A stretch of 64,000 bases of DNA from Microbispora amethystogenes (GTDB lineage Bacteria > Actinomycetota > Actinomycetes > Streptosporangiales > Streptosporangiaceae), in NCBI RefSeq assembly GCF_016863015.1, contig NZ_BOOB01000017.1:1-64000 (forward strand), read 5' to 3'. The position numbers and the translations under genes were made by a program. Positions 16,987-28,531 of this stretch are shown one piece after another (the stretch's first letter is position 1; each line of letters opens with the position of its first letter). A model generated the notes under the pieces. It had not been told where the DNA came from and made no database searches. It worked only from the letters and a program-made list of their open reading frames with translations.

Positions 16987-18274
16987 GGAGGCGCACCTCC
17001 GCGCCGCCCAGATCGGAGTCTCCAAGAGTCAGGCGGCCCCCCGACTGCTCCGCCACGCGGCGGGCGATGTCGAGGCCGAGGCCGGTCGACCCGGCTCCGC
17101 TCTCCCCGCGCCGTGACGGGTCACCGGGGCCGAAGCCCGGCCCGGCGTCCGACACCGTCAGCAGGACCCCGCCGCCCCGGCCGTCCGTGCCGTCCCCGTC
17201 CGAGCCGGTCATCCCCCGGGCGGCCAGGCGGACCCGGAACGACGCGCCGTCCGGGGTGTGGGCGAAGACGTTGCCCACCAGCGCGTCCACACAGGCGGCG
17301 AGATCGTCCGCGGAGGCCGCCACCCGCAGCGGGCCGGCCGCCAGGTCGAGCGTGACGGTCCTCGACTGGTCCTCGGCGAGCACCGACCAGAACGCCACCC
17401 GGTAGCGCACCACCGGGACGGCGTCGCAGGAGGCCCGCTCCCGGGAACGACGGCGGACGTCGTTGATCACGACTGTCACCGCCCGCTCCAGCGCGTCCAC
17501 GCGGGCCTCGATCCTCGCCGCCTCCCCGGGGTCCGACAGCGACTCCGCCTCCAGCCGCAGGCCGGTCAGGGGGGTGCGCAGCCGGTGGGAGACGTCGGCG
17601 ACCATCTCGCGCTCCTCGGCGAGCAGGTCGGAGATCCGCTCCGCGAGGTGGTTCAGCGCGAGACCCGCCGTACGCACCTCAGGCGGGCCCTGGGGGCGCG
17701 CCCTGGCCGTCAGGTCGCCCGTGGCGAGGTGATGGGAGACCTCGGCGAGGGCCGTGGTCGGCCCGACGATCGCACGCGCGAGCCGGTCGGCCACCAGCAT
17801 CCCCACGCCGACGAGGACGATCCCGAGGACCAGCAGCGCGAGCCACGTCCGGTGGACGCCCTCGTCGAGGTCCTCGTCGGCGAGGAAGGCGCGGATGACG
17901 GCGGTGCCGCCTGGCGCGCCCTGCACCGCCACCAGGATCTCCCGCCCGCCCGGCGCCGACGCGGTGAGACTGCGCCCCCGGGCGGCGAGTTCCACAGCGG
18001 GGGTGCGGGCGGCGGGAGCCCCGAGCACCCGGCCGTCCGCGAGGAACACGGTGACCGGGTGGCCACTCGACGCGCCCGCCTGCTCGGCGGTCAACCGCAG
18101 CGTGTCCTCGTCCACCGCGCCGACGGCCACCGCGACCGACTCCGCCGCCCGGGTCGCGGAGCCGATCGCCTCGCTCCGTGCCACCGACCGCACCAGCAGG
18201 GCGAGCGGCACCAGCAGCGACACCAGGACGAGCGACGTGGTCGCCGCCACGAGGGCCGCGAGCCAGCGCCTCAT
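16970..18274 (-). CDS. Sensor histidine kinase (HAMP, HisKA, HATPase)
   Basis: A 434-residue membrane kinase. An N-terminal membrane segment (about 8-30), an extracellular region of about 110 residues, a second membrane segment (TWLALLVLGIVLVGVGMLV), a HAMP domain and a dimerisation helix with the phospho-acceptor VADVSHRLRTPL follow. The ATP-binding domain shows a weak N box (ALVGNVFAHTPDG), DAGPGFG (G1) and GSTGLGLDIARR (G2). It is downstream of the OmpR-type regulator gene with a gap of 118 bases. With the PepSY gene and the divergent secreted protein it looks like an envelope-sensing module. Confidence 0.92.
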   Translation of the reverse strand: MRRWLAALVAATTSLVLVSLLVPLALLVRSVARSEAIGSATRAAESVAVAVGAVDEDTLRLTAEQAGASSGHPVTVFLADGRVLGAPAARTPAVELAARGRSLTASAPGGREILVAVQGAPGGTAVIRAFLADEDLDEGVHRTWLALLVLGIVLVGVGMLVADRLARAIVGPTTALAEVSHHLATGDLTARARPQGPPEVRTAGLALNHLAERISDLLAEEREMVADVSHRLRTPLTGLRLEAESLSDPGEAARIEARVDALERAVTVVINDVRRRSRERASCDAVPVVRYRVAFWSVLAEDQSRTVTLDLAAGPLRVAASADDLAACVDALVGNVFAHTPDGASFRVRLAARGMTGSDGDGTDGRGGGVLLTVSDAGPGFGPGDPSRRGESGAGSTGLGLDIARRVAEQSGGRLTLGDSDLGGAEVRLLLGIA

Positions 18275-18392
18275 CGCCCGCTCCGGCGGACGGCTGTCGC
18301 CAGCCCTCGGTCAGGGCCGATCACCACGTGGGTCACGAGGCGGGTCGCCGGGCCGATCGGTAGGCCGCTCCCCGAGCCGGTTGCCGGACCGG

Positions 18393-19073
18393 TCATGAGG
18401 GGGCGGCGAGGCGTACGCCCACGCCTCGCACGGTGTGGAGGTAGCGCGGTTCCTGGGCGGTCTCGCCCAGCTTGCGGCGGAGCCAGGAGAGGTGGACGTC
18501 GACCGTCTTGTCCGTGCCTCCGTAGGGGATCCGCCAGACCTCGGTGAGCAGCTCACGCTTGGTGACGACCTGCCCGGCCCGTGCCGCCAGATAGTGCAGC
18601 AGGTCGAACTCGCGCGGCGTCAGGTCCAGCGCCGCACCGTCCAGCGTGGCCTCGCGCGTCGCGGGGTCCACCCGCAGCGTCCCGACCGTCAGCGAGGTGT
18701 CCGTACGGCCGGTGTCCACCCGGCGCAGCACCGCGCGGATGCGGGCGTCGAGCTGCGCGGCGCTGTACGGCTTGACCACATAGTCGTCGGCGCCGGCGTC
18801 GAGCAGGCGGACCATGTCCGCCTCCCCGTCCCTGGCGGTGGCCACGATGACCGGGACACGGCTCACGGCGCGGAGCATGCGTAACAGGTCGGCGCCGTCC
18901 ATGTCGGGCAGGCCGAGATCGAGCACGATGAGGTCGGGGCGGTCCTCCACGGCCGACCGGAGGCCGTCGAGGGCGGTGGAGGCGGAGGAGACGGCATGGT
19001 CGCGATCACGCAGGCCCCGGGTGAGGGAGGTGCGGATGGGGGCGTCGTCTTCGACGAGGAGCACGCTTGGCAT
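18393..19073 (-). CDS. OmpR-family response regulator
   Basis: A 226-residue regulator. The receiver domain has acidic residues Glu8-Asp9-Asp10, the phospho-acceptor Asp52 in LIVLDLGLPDMDG, and Lys in YVVKPY. The C-terminal winged helix (about 128-226) shows LTPREFDLLHYLA, the VDVHLSWLRRKL recognition helix and VRGVGVRLA. It begins the regulator-kinase operon. Upstream are two long direct repeats with TTAGCG half-sites, typical of OmpR-family binding, so autoregulation is likely. Confidence 0.93.
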   Translation of the reverse strand: MPSVLLVEDDAPIRTSLTRGLRDRDHAVSSASTALDGLRSAVEDRPDLIVLDLGLPDMDGADLLRMLRAVSRVPVIVATARDGEADMVRLLDAGADDYVVKPYSAAQLDARIRAVLRRVDTGRTDTSLTVGTLRVDPATREATLDGAALDLTPREFDLLHYLAARAGQVVTKRELLTEVWRIPYGGTDKTVDVHLSWLRRKLGETAQEPRYLHTVRGVGVRLAAPS

Positions 19074-19111
19074 TTGCCCGTTACGGTATCCGCCGGATCC
19101 GATGCGACATA

Positions 19112-19146
19112 AGTCCGTTATCCGGGTCTTAGCGATCCCTTAGCGT
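19112..19146. promoter_or_regulatory. Direct-repeat operator, copy 1
   Basis: A 35-base unit starting AGTCCGTTATCCGG and ending CTTAGCGATCCCTTAGCGT. Inside it CTTAGCG occurs twice at an 11-base period (19128-19145), the usual spacing of OmpR-family half-sites. It lies 38 bases upstream of the response regulator start. Confidence 0.6.
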
Positions 19147-19174
19147 CCGGCGTTGCCGGAGCGGAAGCGGCATG

Positions 19175-19209
19175 AGTCCGTTATCCGGACCTTAGCGAGC
19201 CCTTAGCGT
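19175..19209. promoter_or_regulatory. Direct-repeat operator, copy 2
   Basis: A second 35-base unit, nearly identical to copy 1 (differences at 3 positions), with CTTAGCGAGCCCTTAGCG at 19191-19208. The copies are 63 bases apart. This one ends 21 bases before the GTG of the divergent secreted-protein gene, so the pair probably controls both directions. Confidence 0.6.
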
Positions 19210-19230
19210 TCGCGGTGGGAGAGTGGCGGC

Positions 19231-19875
19231 GTGCACAGCCGTCTCGTACTCGCCGTCGCCGGATGGCTTCTGGCCGCCGCGCTCGCCACCGGCGCGGGCG
19301 TCGCGGTGCTGGGCCTGCTCGGACGGCCGCCGGCCGGCCCGGCGGAGCGGCCGATGGCCGCCGAGGAGATCCGCCTCGCGCTCGCCCGGGCCACCCCTCT
19401 CCCGGACGCGTCCGGCGCCCTGGCCCCCGGCGGCTCCACCGACGACTCCTCGGACGGCTCCACGGCCGACTCCTCGGGCGGGCAGGGCGAGGCGTCCGCG
19501 GCGGCGCCGCCGGAGGCGTCCGGTGCGGCGCGGTCCCCCGGCACCCGCACGCCGGACACCCGCACGCCGGACACCCGTACGCCGGACACCCGTACGCCGG
19601 ACACCCGGGCACCCGCCACCCGTACGCGCGGCGCGGAGCCGGCGGCGGCACGCAAGCTGATCTCCACGGGCGCGGGCAGCGTCATCGCCCGCTGTGACGG
19701 CGGGCTGGCGCGCCTCCAGTCATGGACCCCCGCCCAGGGGTTCCGGGTCGACGACGTCGACCCGGGCCCGGACGACCGCGCCCGCGTGAGGTTCGAGTCG
19801 GACGAGGGCAAGCTGGAGATCGAGGTGCGCTGCGCCGGCGGCGTGCCCACCCCGCGGATCTCCCGGCACGGCTGA
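19231..19875 (+). CDS. Secreted or membrane-anchored protein of unknown function
   Basis: A 214-residue protein. Residues 5-30 form a signal or anchor segment (LVLAVAGWLLAAALATGAGVAV). The middle is low-complexity: Asp/Ser/Gly-rich, then four copies of TPDTR (15-base DNA repeats, about 19549-19608). The C-terminal 70 residues look folded, with two cysteines (VIARCDGG and EVRCAGG) that may pair, and begin KLISTGAGSVIARCDG. I do not recognise the family. It is divergent from the response regulator and shares its repeat operators, so it is probably a member of that regulon, perhaps the signal partner of the sensor. Confidence 0.7.
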   Translation: MHSRLVLAVAGWLLAAALATGAGVAVLGLLGRPPAGPAERPMAAEEIRLALARATPLPDASGALAPGGSTDDSSDGSTADSSGGQGEASAAAPPEASGAARSPGTRTPDTRTPDTRTPDTRTPDTRAPATRTRGAEPAAARKLISTGAGSVIARCDGGLARLQSWTPAQGFRVDDVDPGPDDRARVRFESDEGKLEIEVRCAGGVPTPRISRHG

Positions 19876-19952
19876 CCTGTCACGGCGACCCCGCACGACC
19901 GGCCCGCCTGATCCACGTTCTCCCGGCATTCCCGGCATGGCTGAGCGGTCGC

Positions 19953-19978
19953 CCGACCACCGCATTCGCGGCGGTCGG
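19953..19978. terminator. Hairpin between the secreted-protein gene and dop (convergent)
   Basis: CCGACCACCGC (19953-19963), loop ATTC, GCGGCGGTCGG (19968-19978); 11 pairs with one mismatch. An outer GGCTGAG...CTCAGCC pair surrounds it. Confidence 0.5.
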
Positions 19979-20005
19979 AGCCGCCGGGCCTCAGCCGGTG
20001 GCGCG

Positions 20006-21523
20006 TCAGGCCTCGCCGGTGAGGGCGGCGACGAGGTCGGCCGCGGTGCGGCACCGGTCGAGCAGGTCGCCCACGTGCGCCTTGGTGCCGCGCAGCGGCT
20101 CCAAGGTCGGCACGCGCTGGAGCGACTCGCGGCCGGGGATGTCGAATATCACCGAGTCCCAGGAGGCCGCGGCGACCGACTCGCTGTACTGACGCAGGCA
20201 CCGGCCCCGGAAGTAGGCCCGCGTGTCGGTCGGCGGCGTCTCGACCGCGCGGTCGACGTCCTCGTCGGTCACCAGGCGCTGCATCCGGCCCCGGGCGACC
20301 AGGCGGTTGTACAGCCCGCGGTCGGGACGGATGTCGGAGTACTGCAGGTCCACCAGCTGCAGGCGAGGGTGCGACCACGGCAGGTTGTCGCGGGTGCGGT
20401 AGCCCTCCAGGATCTCCAGCTTGGCCACCCAGTCGAGCTCCCGGGAGAGCTGCATCGGGTCCTCGGCCAGCCGGGTGAGCACCGACTCCCAGCGGTTGAG
20501 CACGTCCTTGGTGAGGTCGTCCACGCCCGAGCCGAACCGGTCCTCGACGTACTTGCGGGCCTGCTCCAGGTATTCCATCTGCAGCTGCACGGCGGTCATC
20601 TTCCGCCCGTTGCGCAGCGCGATCTCGTACTTGCAGGTCGGGTCGTGGGACACCGCGCGCAGCGCGGCGACCGGCGACTCCGGCGCCAGGTCGATGGTGA
20701 GGAACCCCTCCTCGATCATCGCCAGGACCAGGGCCGTCGTACCAAGCTTCAAATATGTCGAAATTTCCGACATATTGGCGTCGCCAATGATCACGTGCAG
20801 GCGACGGTACTTCTCCGGGTCGGCGTGCGGCTCGTCCCGGGTGTTGATGATCGGCCGCTTGAGCGTCGTCTCCAGCCCGACCTCGACCTCGAAGAAGTCG
20901 GCGCGCTGGCTGATCTGGAAGCCGTCGCCGCGCGAGTCCTGGCCGATGCCGACCTTCCCCGCGCCACAGATGACCTGCCGGGACACGAAGAACGGGGTCA
21001 GGTGCCGGACGATGTCCGCGAACGGCGTGGCCCGGCGCATGAGGTAGTTCTCATGGCACCCGTACGACGCGCCCTTGGCGTCGGTGTTGTTCTTGTAGAG
21101 CTGGATGGGGGCGTTGCCGGGGACGGCCGACGCCCGGACCGCCGCGTCGTACATCACCCGCTCGCCCGCCTTGTCCCAGATGACCGCCGCCCTGGGGTTG
21201 GTGCACTCGGGCGTCGAATACTCCGGATGGGCGTGGTCGACGTACAGACGCGCGCCGTTGGTGAGAATCACGTTGGCGAGCCCGAGGTCCTCGTCGGTGA
21301 GCTGGCTCTGGTCGGCCACCTCACGGGCGAGATCGAATCCCCGGGCGTCGCGGAGCGGGTTCTCCTCCTCGAAGTCCCATCGGGCCCGGCGGGCGCGGGC
21401 GGCCGATGCCGCCAGGTACGCGTTGACGACCTGTGAGGAGGTCACCATCGCGTTCGCCCCCGGTTGACCGGGCACGGCGATGCCGTACTCGGTCTCGATG
21501 CCCATCACCCGCCGAACCGTCAT
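20006..21523 (-). CDS. dop: Pup deamidase/depupylase Dop
   Basis: A 505-residue paralogue of PafA that converts the C-terminal Gln of Pup to Glu and can remove Pup from substrates. It starts [14 protein letters not shown] (Glu10) and has [17 protein letters not shown] with Asp96 at the position of the Dop catalytic aspartate. The Dop-specific loop (about 43-78, [20 protein letters not shown]) that PafA lacks is present. [16 protein letters not shown] and [14 protein letters not shown] are shared core motifs. A GTG two codons upstream is possible. The Pup it acts on ends in GGQ, so Dop is required here. Confidence 0.96.
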   Translation of the reverse strand: MTVRRVMGIETEYGIAVPGQPGANAMVTSSQVVNAYLAASAARARRARWDFEEENPLRDARGFDLAREVADQSQLTDEDLGLANVILTNGARLYVDHAHPEYSTPECTNPRAAVIWDKAGERVMYDAAVRASAVPGNAPIQLYKNNTDAKGASYGCHENYLMRRATPFADIVRHLTPFFVSRQVICGAGKVGIGQDSRGDGFQISQRADFFEVEVGLETTLKRPIINTRDEPHADPEKYRRLHVIIGDANMSEISTYLKLGTTALVLAMIEEGFLTIDLAPESPVAALRAVSHDPTCKYEIALRNGRKMTAVQLQMEYLEQARKYVEDRFGSGVDDLTKDVLNRWESVLTRLAEDPMQLSRELDWVAKLEILEGYRTRDNLPWSHPRLQLVDLQYSDIRPDRGLYNRLVARGRMQRLVTDEDVDRAVETPPTDTRAYFRGRCLRQYSESVAAASWDSVIFDIPGRESLQRVPTLEPLRGTKAHVGDLLDRCRTAADLVAALTGEA

Positions 21524-21598
21524 TCCCACCCCGCCCGTGTCAGGCCGTCGTCGTCATATCCGAGCCTAGCCCTTTCTCTATGCCCTGCTACCGAACAG

Positions 21599-22828
21599 TT
21601 ACGGCACAGATGCCTCGGGACTTTGCGCCGGAATCGGCGGCACCGTCCGGGAAGGGGTGCCCCGGCCGCGCCGGCGGGACCCGCGCGAGCGGTCGAGCAG
21701 GGCCCCCAGCCTGGACCGGAGCCACCGCTGGCCGGGCCGGTCGACCAGCCGGTAGACCGCGTACGCGAGCGCGATCGAGACCGCCATCGTGATCCCCGTC
21801 AGCAGCCACGGATCCAGCACGTCCCGGTACGCCGGGATCAGGACGGCGGAGATCGTCTGGTGCAGCAGATAGAGCGGATACGTGAGGGCCCCCACGGTGA
21901 CGAGGGGACGCCACCGCAGCCACCGCAACCAGCCGAGGGCGACCGCGGCCATCAGGAGGTAGACGACCGTGATCGCGACGATGACGGCCTCGGGCGGCGC
22001 CGGGTAGCGGGCGATGCCGATCAGGCGCACCCGCTCCCCCACGCGCTCCGTGGCGGCGTGCAGGGACATCCCGTAGCCCACCGCCACGAGCAGCCACGGC
22101 ATGAGGGCGGCCGACCGCGCCCCGAAGCGGTGGATCAGGAAGAAGGCCATGCCCGCGATGAAGTACGGCGCCTGCCGCGGCATGAAGACGAAGACCAGCA
22201 CGTCGTTCTGGGTGACCTCGGCGAGCAGGGCCAGGCCGGCCCAGGCCGCCAGGAACACCAGGCAGCGCCGCAGCGTGATCCCCACGAGGGAGAACAGCGC
22301 CAGGAGGACGTAGAACCGCAGCTCCACCCAGAGCGACCAGAAGACGCCACCGGCGTGCCCGACGTCGAACGCCCCCTGCAGCATGGTCAGGTTGAGCAGG
22401 TACTCCCCCGTGCTGAGCTTGGGATCGAACCCGGAGACGCCGCTGAAGCGGTACAGGATGAAGATCACGATCACGGCGAACCAGTACGCCGGATACAGCC
22501 GGGAGACCCGGGACACGGCGAACTCGCCGACCGTGTGACCCCACACGCTCATCAGGATGACGAACCCGCTGATGAGGAAGAACAACTCGACGCCGAGGAT
22601 GCCCAGCGTGGTGAGGCGGGCGACCGGCGCGAACAGCTTCGTCGGAAACTCGTCCCACAGGGATCTGCTGGCCGCCATGTAGTGGAAGGACATGACGGCG
22701 AACGCGGCGACGAAGCGCAGGACGTCGAGTTCGACGAGGCGCCGGCCCCTCTCGCCCCGGCCGTCGCCGGGCGCGTCCGGCGCGCCCGCAGGGGGAACGG
22801 AATGTCGCACAGGCCTCACAGGGCCCAC
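21599..22828 (-). CDS. Acyltransferase 3 (OafA/YrhL-type) membrane protein
   Basis: A protein of about 409 residues with roughly ten membrane segments. The family signature is clear: LVELDVLRFVAAFAVMSFHY, then LGVELFFLISGFVILMS, FAVSRVSRLYPAYW, and LWVELRFYVLL. Such enzymes move acyl groups onto sugars, glycolipids or cell-wall polymers. The start is either the GTG at 22828 or the GTG at 22810, which has GAGG close by. The gene separates arc from dop, where actinobacteria usually have none. A GATCACG-N10-CGTGATC palindrome lies just upstream. The tail is basic (RSRGSRRRGRG). Confidence 0.87.
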   Translation of the reverse strand: MGPVRPVRHSVPPAGAPDAPGDGRGERGRRLVELDVLRFVAAFAVMSFHYMAASRSLWDEFPTKLFAPVARLTTLGILGVELFFLISGFVILMSVWGHTVGEFAVSRVSRLYPAYWFAVIVIFILYRFSGVSGFDPKLSTGEYLLNLTMLQGAFDVGHAGGVFWSLWVELRFYVLLALFSLVGITLRRCLVFLAAWAGLALLAEVTQNDVLVFVFMPRQAPYFIAGMAFFLIHRFGARSAALMPWLLVAVGYGMSLHAATERVGERVRLIGIARYPAPPEAVIVAITVVYLLMAAVALGWLRWLRWRPLVTVGALTYPLYLLHQTISAVLIPAYRDVLDPWLLTGITMAVSIALAYAVYRLVDRPGQRWLRSRLGALLDRSRGSRRRGRGTPSRTVPPIPAQSPEASVP

Positions 22829-22845
22829 CCGCGCGCGCCAAGAAA

Positions 22846-22869
22846 GATCACGCCACCTTTGACGTGATC
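22846..22869. promoter_or_regulatory. Palindrome upstream of the acyltransferase gene
   Basis: GATCACG (22846-22852) and CGTGATC (22863-22869) form an inverted repeat with a 10-base spacer, 18 bases upstream of the GTG at 22828. Another CGTGATC occurs about 30 bases further out. It could be an operator. Confidence 0.4.
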
Positions 22870-22936
22870 ACATGCCGTTCCGGTTCCCTCCGAGATCGAC
22901 ACGTGATCCGCGATCTCCGGACGACCCGGAAAACCG

Positions 22937-22995
22937 GAGGAGCGGCGCGATACGGGATCGCGCCGCTCCTCGCCGTCGGCCCGTCAGGGCCGACG
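22937..22995 (-). terminator. Two adjacent hairpins downstream of arc
   Basis: Nearest to arc: CGTCGGCCC (22974-22982), loop GTCA, GGGCCGACG (22987-22995). Next: GAGGAGCGGCGCGAT (22937-22951), 5-base loop, its exact complement (22957-22971). Both stems are perfect and they lie 17-75 bases past the arc stop. Confidence 0.7.
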
Positions 22996-23011
22996 ATGCC
23001 TCCTACGGGTC

Positions 23012-24775
23012 CTACAGGTACTGACCGGTGTTGGCGACCGTGTCGATCGAACGGCCGGCCTCGGTGCCCTGCTTGCCCTGCACGAGCGTGCGGATGTAGA
23101 CGATCCGCTCGCCCTTCTTGCCGGAGATGCGGGCCCAGTCGTCGGGGTTGGTGGTGTTGGGCAGGTCCTCGTTCTCGGAGAACTCGTCCACGCAGGCGGC
23201 CAGCAGGTGGGAGATCCGCAGGCCCTTCTGCCCGGTGTCGAGGAACTCCTTGATGGCCATCTTCTTGCCCCGGTCGACGATGTTCTGGATCATCGCGCCG
23301 GAGTTGAAGTCCTTGAAGTAGAGGACTTCCTTGTCGCCGTTGGCGTAGGTCACCTCGAGGAAGCGGTTCTCCTCGCTCTCGGCGTACATCCGCTCGACGG
23401 TCCGCTGGATCATCCCGGCGATCGTGCCCTCACGGCTGTCGCCGTGCTCGCTCAGATCCTCCGGGTGCAGCGGAAGCTCGCTGACCAGGTACTTCGAGAA
23501 GATGTCCTTGGCCGCCTCGGCGTCCGGCCGCTCGATCTTGATCTTGACGTCCAGGCGGCCGGGCCGCAGGATCGCCGGGTCGATCATGTCCTCGCGGTTG
23601 GAGGCGCCGATGACGATGACGTTCTCCAGGCCCTCGACACCGTCGATCTCCGACAGGAGCTGGGGGACGATGGTGTTCTCGACGTCGGAGGAGACGCCGG
23701 AGCCGCGGGTCCGGAAGATCGAGTCCATCTCGTCGAAGAACACGATCACCGGGGTGCCCTCGGAGGCCTTCTCCCTGGCCCGCTGGAACACCAGGCGGAT
23801 GTGCCGCTCGGTCTCACCGACGTACTTGTTGAGGAGCTCGGGGCCCTTGATGTTGAGGAAGAAGCTCTTGCCGGACTGACCGGTCTTCTCCGCGACCTGC
23901 TTGGCCAGGGAGTTGGCCACCGCCTTGGCGATCAGCGTCTTGCCGCAGCCGGGCGGGCCGTACAGGAGCACGCCCTTCGGCGGGCGCAGCTGGTGCTCGC
24001 GGAACAGGTCGGCGTGCAGGTAGGGCAGCTCGATGGCGTCCCTGATCTGCTCGATCTGCCGGCTGAGGCCGCCGATCTCCTCGTAGGAGATGTCGGGGAC
24101 CTCCTCCAGGACGAGCTCCTCCACCTCCGACTTGGGGATGCGCTCGTAGACGTAGTTGGAACGGGGTTCGAGAAGCAGGGAGTCACCGGCGCGCAGCGGC
24201 TGGTCCAGCAGCGAGTGGGCGAGCTTGACGACCCGCTCCTCGTCCGCGTGGGAGATGACCAGCGCTCGGTCGCCGCTCTCCAGCAACTCCTTGAGCATGA
24301 CGATCTCGCCGACGTCCTCGTATCCGAGGGCCTCGACGACGTTGAGCGCCTCGTTCAGCATGACCTCCTGGCCACGCTTGAGCGAGTCGGCGTCGACGGC
24401 CGGACTGACGTTCACCCGGAGCTTGCGCCCGCCGGTGAACACCTCGATCGTGCCGTCGTCCCTGGCCTCCAGGAAGACGCCGAAACCGGACGGCGGCTGC
24501 GCCAGCCGGTCGACCTCCTCCTTCAGGGCGACGATCTGGTCCCTGGCCTCTTTGAGAGTGGCGACCAGACGCTCGTTCTGGCTGGTGAGAGCGGCCACCT
24601 GTGCCTGCGCCTCATGAAGGCGCTCCTCGATGACCCTGGCCTGCCGGGGAGACTCGGCCAGCTTCCGGCGCAACGCGGTGATCTCCTCCTGCAGGAAGGA
24701 GACCTGTGTTGTGAGATCGGCGACCTCCCGTTCGCGCTGCGCGGCTCGAGCCTCAGCGTCGTCGCGAGCTGCCAC
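23012..24775 (-). CDS. arc: Proteasomal AAA+ ATPase ARC/Mpa
   Basis: A 587-residue ring ATPase that recruits pupylated proteins, unfolds them and feeds them to the 20S core. Residues 5-95 form a coiled coil that binds Pup. Two OB domains follow (about 96-225). The AAA module has Walker A GPPGCGKT (273-280), Walker [11 protein letters not shown] (343-352) and the second region of homology with [17 protein letters not shown]. The chain ends in GQYL, the penultimate-Tyr docking motif that opens the PrcA gate. The GTG start has a perfect AAGGAGGTGA nine bases upstream. It lies downstream of trmI across 205 bases and has its own hairpins. Confidence 0.97.
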   Translation of the reverse strand: MAARDDAEARAAQREREVADLTTQVSFLQEEITALRRKLAESPRQARVIEERLHEAQAQVAALTSQNERLVATLKEARDQIVALKEEVDRLAQPPSGFGVFLEARDDGTIEVFTGGRKLRVNVSPAVDADSLKRGQEVMLNEALNVVEALGYEDVGEIVMLKELLESGDRALVISHADEERVVKLAHSLLDQPLRAGDSLLLEPRSNYVYERIPKSEVEELVLEEVPDISYEEIGGLSRQIEQIRDAIELPYLHADLFREHQLRPPKGVLLYGPPGCGKTLIAKAVANSLAKQVAEKTGQSGKSFFLNIKGPELLNKYVGETERHIRLVFQRAREKASEGTPVIVFFDEMDSIFRTRGSGVSSDVENTIVPQLLSEIDGVEGLENVIVIGASNREDMIDPAILRPGRLDVKIKIERPDAEAAKDIFSKYLVSELPLHPEDLSEHGDSREGTIAGMIQRTVERMYAESEENRFLEVTYANGDKEVLYFKDFNSGAMIQNIVDRGKKMAIKEFLDTGQKGLRISHLLAACVDEFSENEDLPNTTNPDDWARISGKKGERIVYIRTLVQGKQGTEAGRSIDTVANTGQYL

Positions 24776-24980
24776 GCCCCGTCACCTCCTTCCCCGTCGA
24801 GAACGACTACTCAAGACCCTACCTATCTTGGCGCTGTACGTAACCTGGCCGGGCAGTGTTCGTGTAGTTACGTTGGGTGTTCGGCGTTTGATGCCTTATG
24901 GACCGAATCTTCGGATCAGCATTAGCAACGCATCCGAATGCTCCCGTGTCACGGGGCTTTGCCGGGATGTGGCCGAATCG

Positions 24981-27075
<2,095 letters not shown>

Positions 27076-27130
27076 GCCGTTCCCGGACGTCGGGAGACCG
27101 GGCTCGGGAAGGATCGCGGAACGGGCCGCA

Positions 27131-27171
27131 CCGCGCCCGGGTGCCGCCCGGAACCCGGCGCCCGGGCGCGG
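27131..27171. terminator. Hairpin between GNAT and aminotransferase genes
   Basis: CCGCGCCCGGG (27131-27141) pairs perfectly with CCCGGGCGCGG (27161-27171) over a 19-base loop; both flanking genes end towards it. Confidence 0.55.
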
Positions 27172-27231
27172 TGTGTTCGCGGCCCGCCACGCCCGCAGGG
27201 GCGTCACGGCCCGCCGATGACGGCCAGGTCC

Positions 27232-28455
27232 TCAGTCGGCGCCGTACGCGGCCCGCAGCTTGGCGAAGGCGGCGTCGGTCCCCTGGAGCGCGCGGTCGAT
27301 CTCCTCGTCGGTGTGGGCGGCCGACAGGAACCAGTTGTGCCAGGGATGCAGATAGACGCCTTCCTCCAGACAGGCCCCGGCCCAGTGGATGCCCTTCTCC
27401 AGCGTGTCGTCGCCCTCGAAGGACAGCCACGGCACCTGCACCGGGCCGGTCTGCCGCACCACGAAGCCGTGCGCGGCGGCCTGGGCGGCAAGCCCCTCGC
27501 GCAGCCGGGTCCCCGCCCGGTGCATGAGCCCGGGCCCGTCGCTCTCCCGCAGGATCTCGATCGTCGCCTTGGCGGCGGCCATCGCGGTCGCGGAGAACCA
27601 GAACGAGCCGGTCGAGTACAGCGACTGGGCCGCCCCCCGCAGTGCGTCGGCGCCGGTGAGCGCGGCGATGGGGAAGCCGTTGGCCATCGCCTTGCTCCAG
27701 GCCGTGAGGTCGGGGCGCACGCCGAGCGGCTCCCACGAGCCGCGCAGGTCCAGCCGCCACCCGGCCCGCACGTCGTCGATCACCAGCGCCGCGCCGAGGC
27801 GGTCGGCCAGCGCCCGCACGCCCCGGGCGAACTCCGCGTCGGCGGGCTCCTGGTCCTCGAACGAGTCGTGTTTGAAGGGGGTGACGAGGATCGCGGCGAC
27901 GTCGCCGTCCGCCTCCGCCGCCGCGGCCTCGGCGCTCGCGAGGTCGTTGTAGGTGAACTCGACCGTGTCCGCCCGCTGGTTGGGGGTGACCCCCGACAGG
28001 CCGGGCGTGCACCAGGGGTCGGCGCCGTGGTAGGCGCCGTGGGCGACGAGGACCTTGGTCCGGCCCGTGGCGGCCCTGGCGACCATCAGGGCCTGCGTGG
28101 TGGCGTCGGTGCCGTTCTTGGAGAACATGGCCCAGTCCGCGGACGGGATCAGGTCGACCAGCAGCTCGGCCAGCTCGACCATGACCGGCCCGGGGCCGTT
28201 GAGGCAGTCGCCCGACGCCTGCTGCGCCGCGGCGGCGGCCTCGACCCGCGGCTCGCGGTGGCCGACGATCATCGGGCCCCAGCTGCACATCAGGTCGACG
28301 TACTCGCGGCCGTCGGCGTCCCACTGACGGGCGCCCTCGGCCCGGACGAAGAACTGGGGATAGCGGTCTCCGTGCAGGACCGCGTTGAGGTGGCCGTACA
28401 TGCCACCGGGGATGACCTTCGCGGCACGGGCCCGCAGGGACGCGTCGACGGACAT
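27232..28455 (-). CDS. Class-III PLP aminotransferase (glutamate-1-semialdehyde aminomutase-like)
   Basis: A 407-residue PLP enzyme. The PLP lysine is Lys255 in LTAWSKAMANGFPIAAL, and Asp227/Asp228 in ALVIDDVRAGW contact the pyridine ring. FSKNGTDATTQALMVARAATGR and AYHGADPWC are family motifs. The overall look is that of GSA-aminomutase-like enzymes, but the partner gene is a sugar kinase, so the substrate may be an amino sugar, a keto acid or a sugar aldehyde; I cannot assign it. It lies 76 bases downstream of the PfkB kinase gene; CGGGAG stands ahead of the ATG. Confidence 0.85.
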   Translation of the reverse strand: MSVDASLRARAAKVIPGGMYGHLNAVLHGDRYPQFFVRAEGARQWDADGREYVDLMCSWGPMIVGHREPRVEAAAAAQQASGDCLNGPGPVMVELAELLVDLIPSADWAMFSKNGTDATTQALMVARAATGRTKVLVAHGAYHGADPWCTPGLSGVTPNQRADTVEFTYNDLASAEAAAAEADGDVAAILVTPFKHDSFEDQEPADAEFARGVRALADRLGAALVIDDVRAGWRLDLRGSWEPLGVRPDLTAWSKAMANGFPIAALTGADALRGAAQSLYSTGSFWFSATAMAAAKATIEILRESDGPGLMHRAGTRLREGLAAQAAAHGFVVRQTGPVQVPWLSFEGDDTLEKGIHWAGACLEEGVYLHPWHNWFLSAAHTDEEIDRALQGTDAAFAKLRAAYGAD

Positions 28456-28531
28456 GGGCGGACTCCCGGGGTTTCGGAGGAAGGGGAACCGAAGAGGCAG
28501 AGACCGGAGGGGGACCGGAAGAAGAGGGACC

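Noticed and set aside
19548-19612. Tandem 15-base repeats that could suggest a CRISPR-like array
   Set aside because: No unique spacers, too short a period, and in frame with the secreted-protein gene, giving TPDTR repeats.
24943-24955. Palindrome CCCGTGTCACGGG between trmI and arc
   Set aside because: Arms leave only a one-base loop, there is no U-tract, and it lies too far from the arc start to call an operator.
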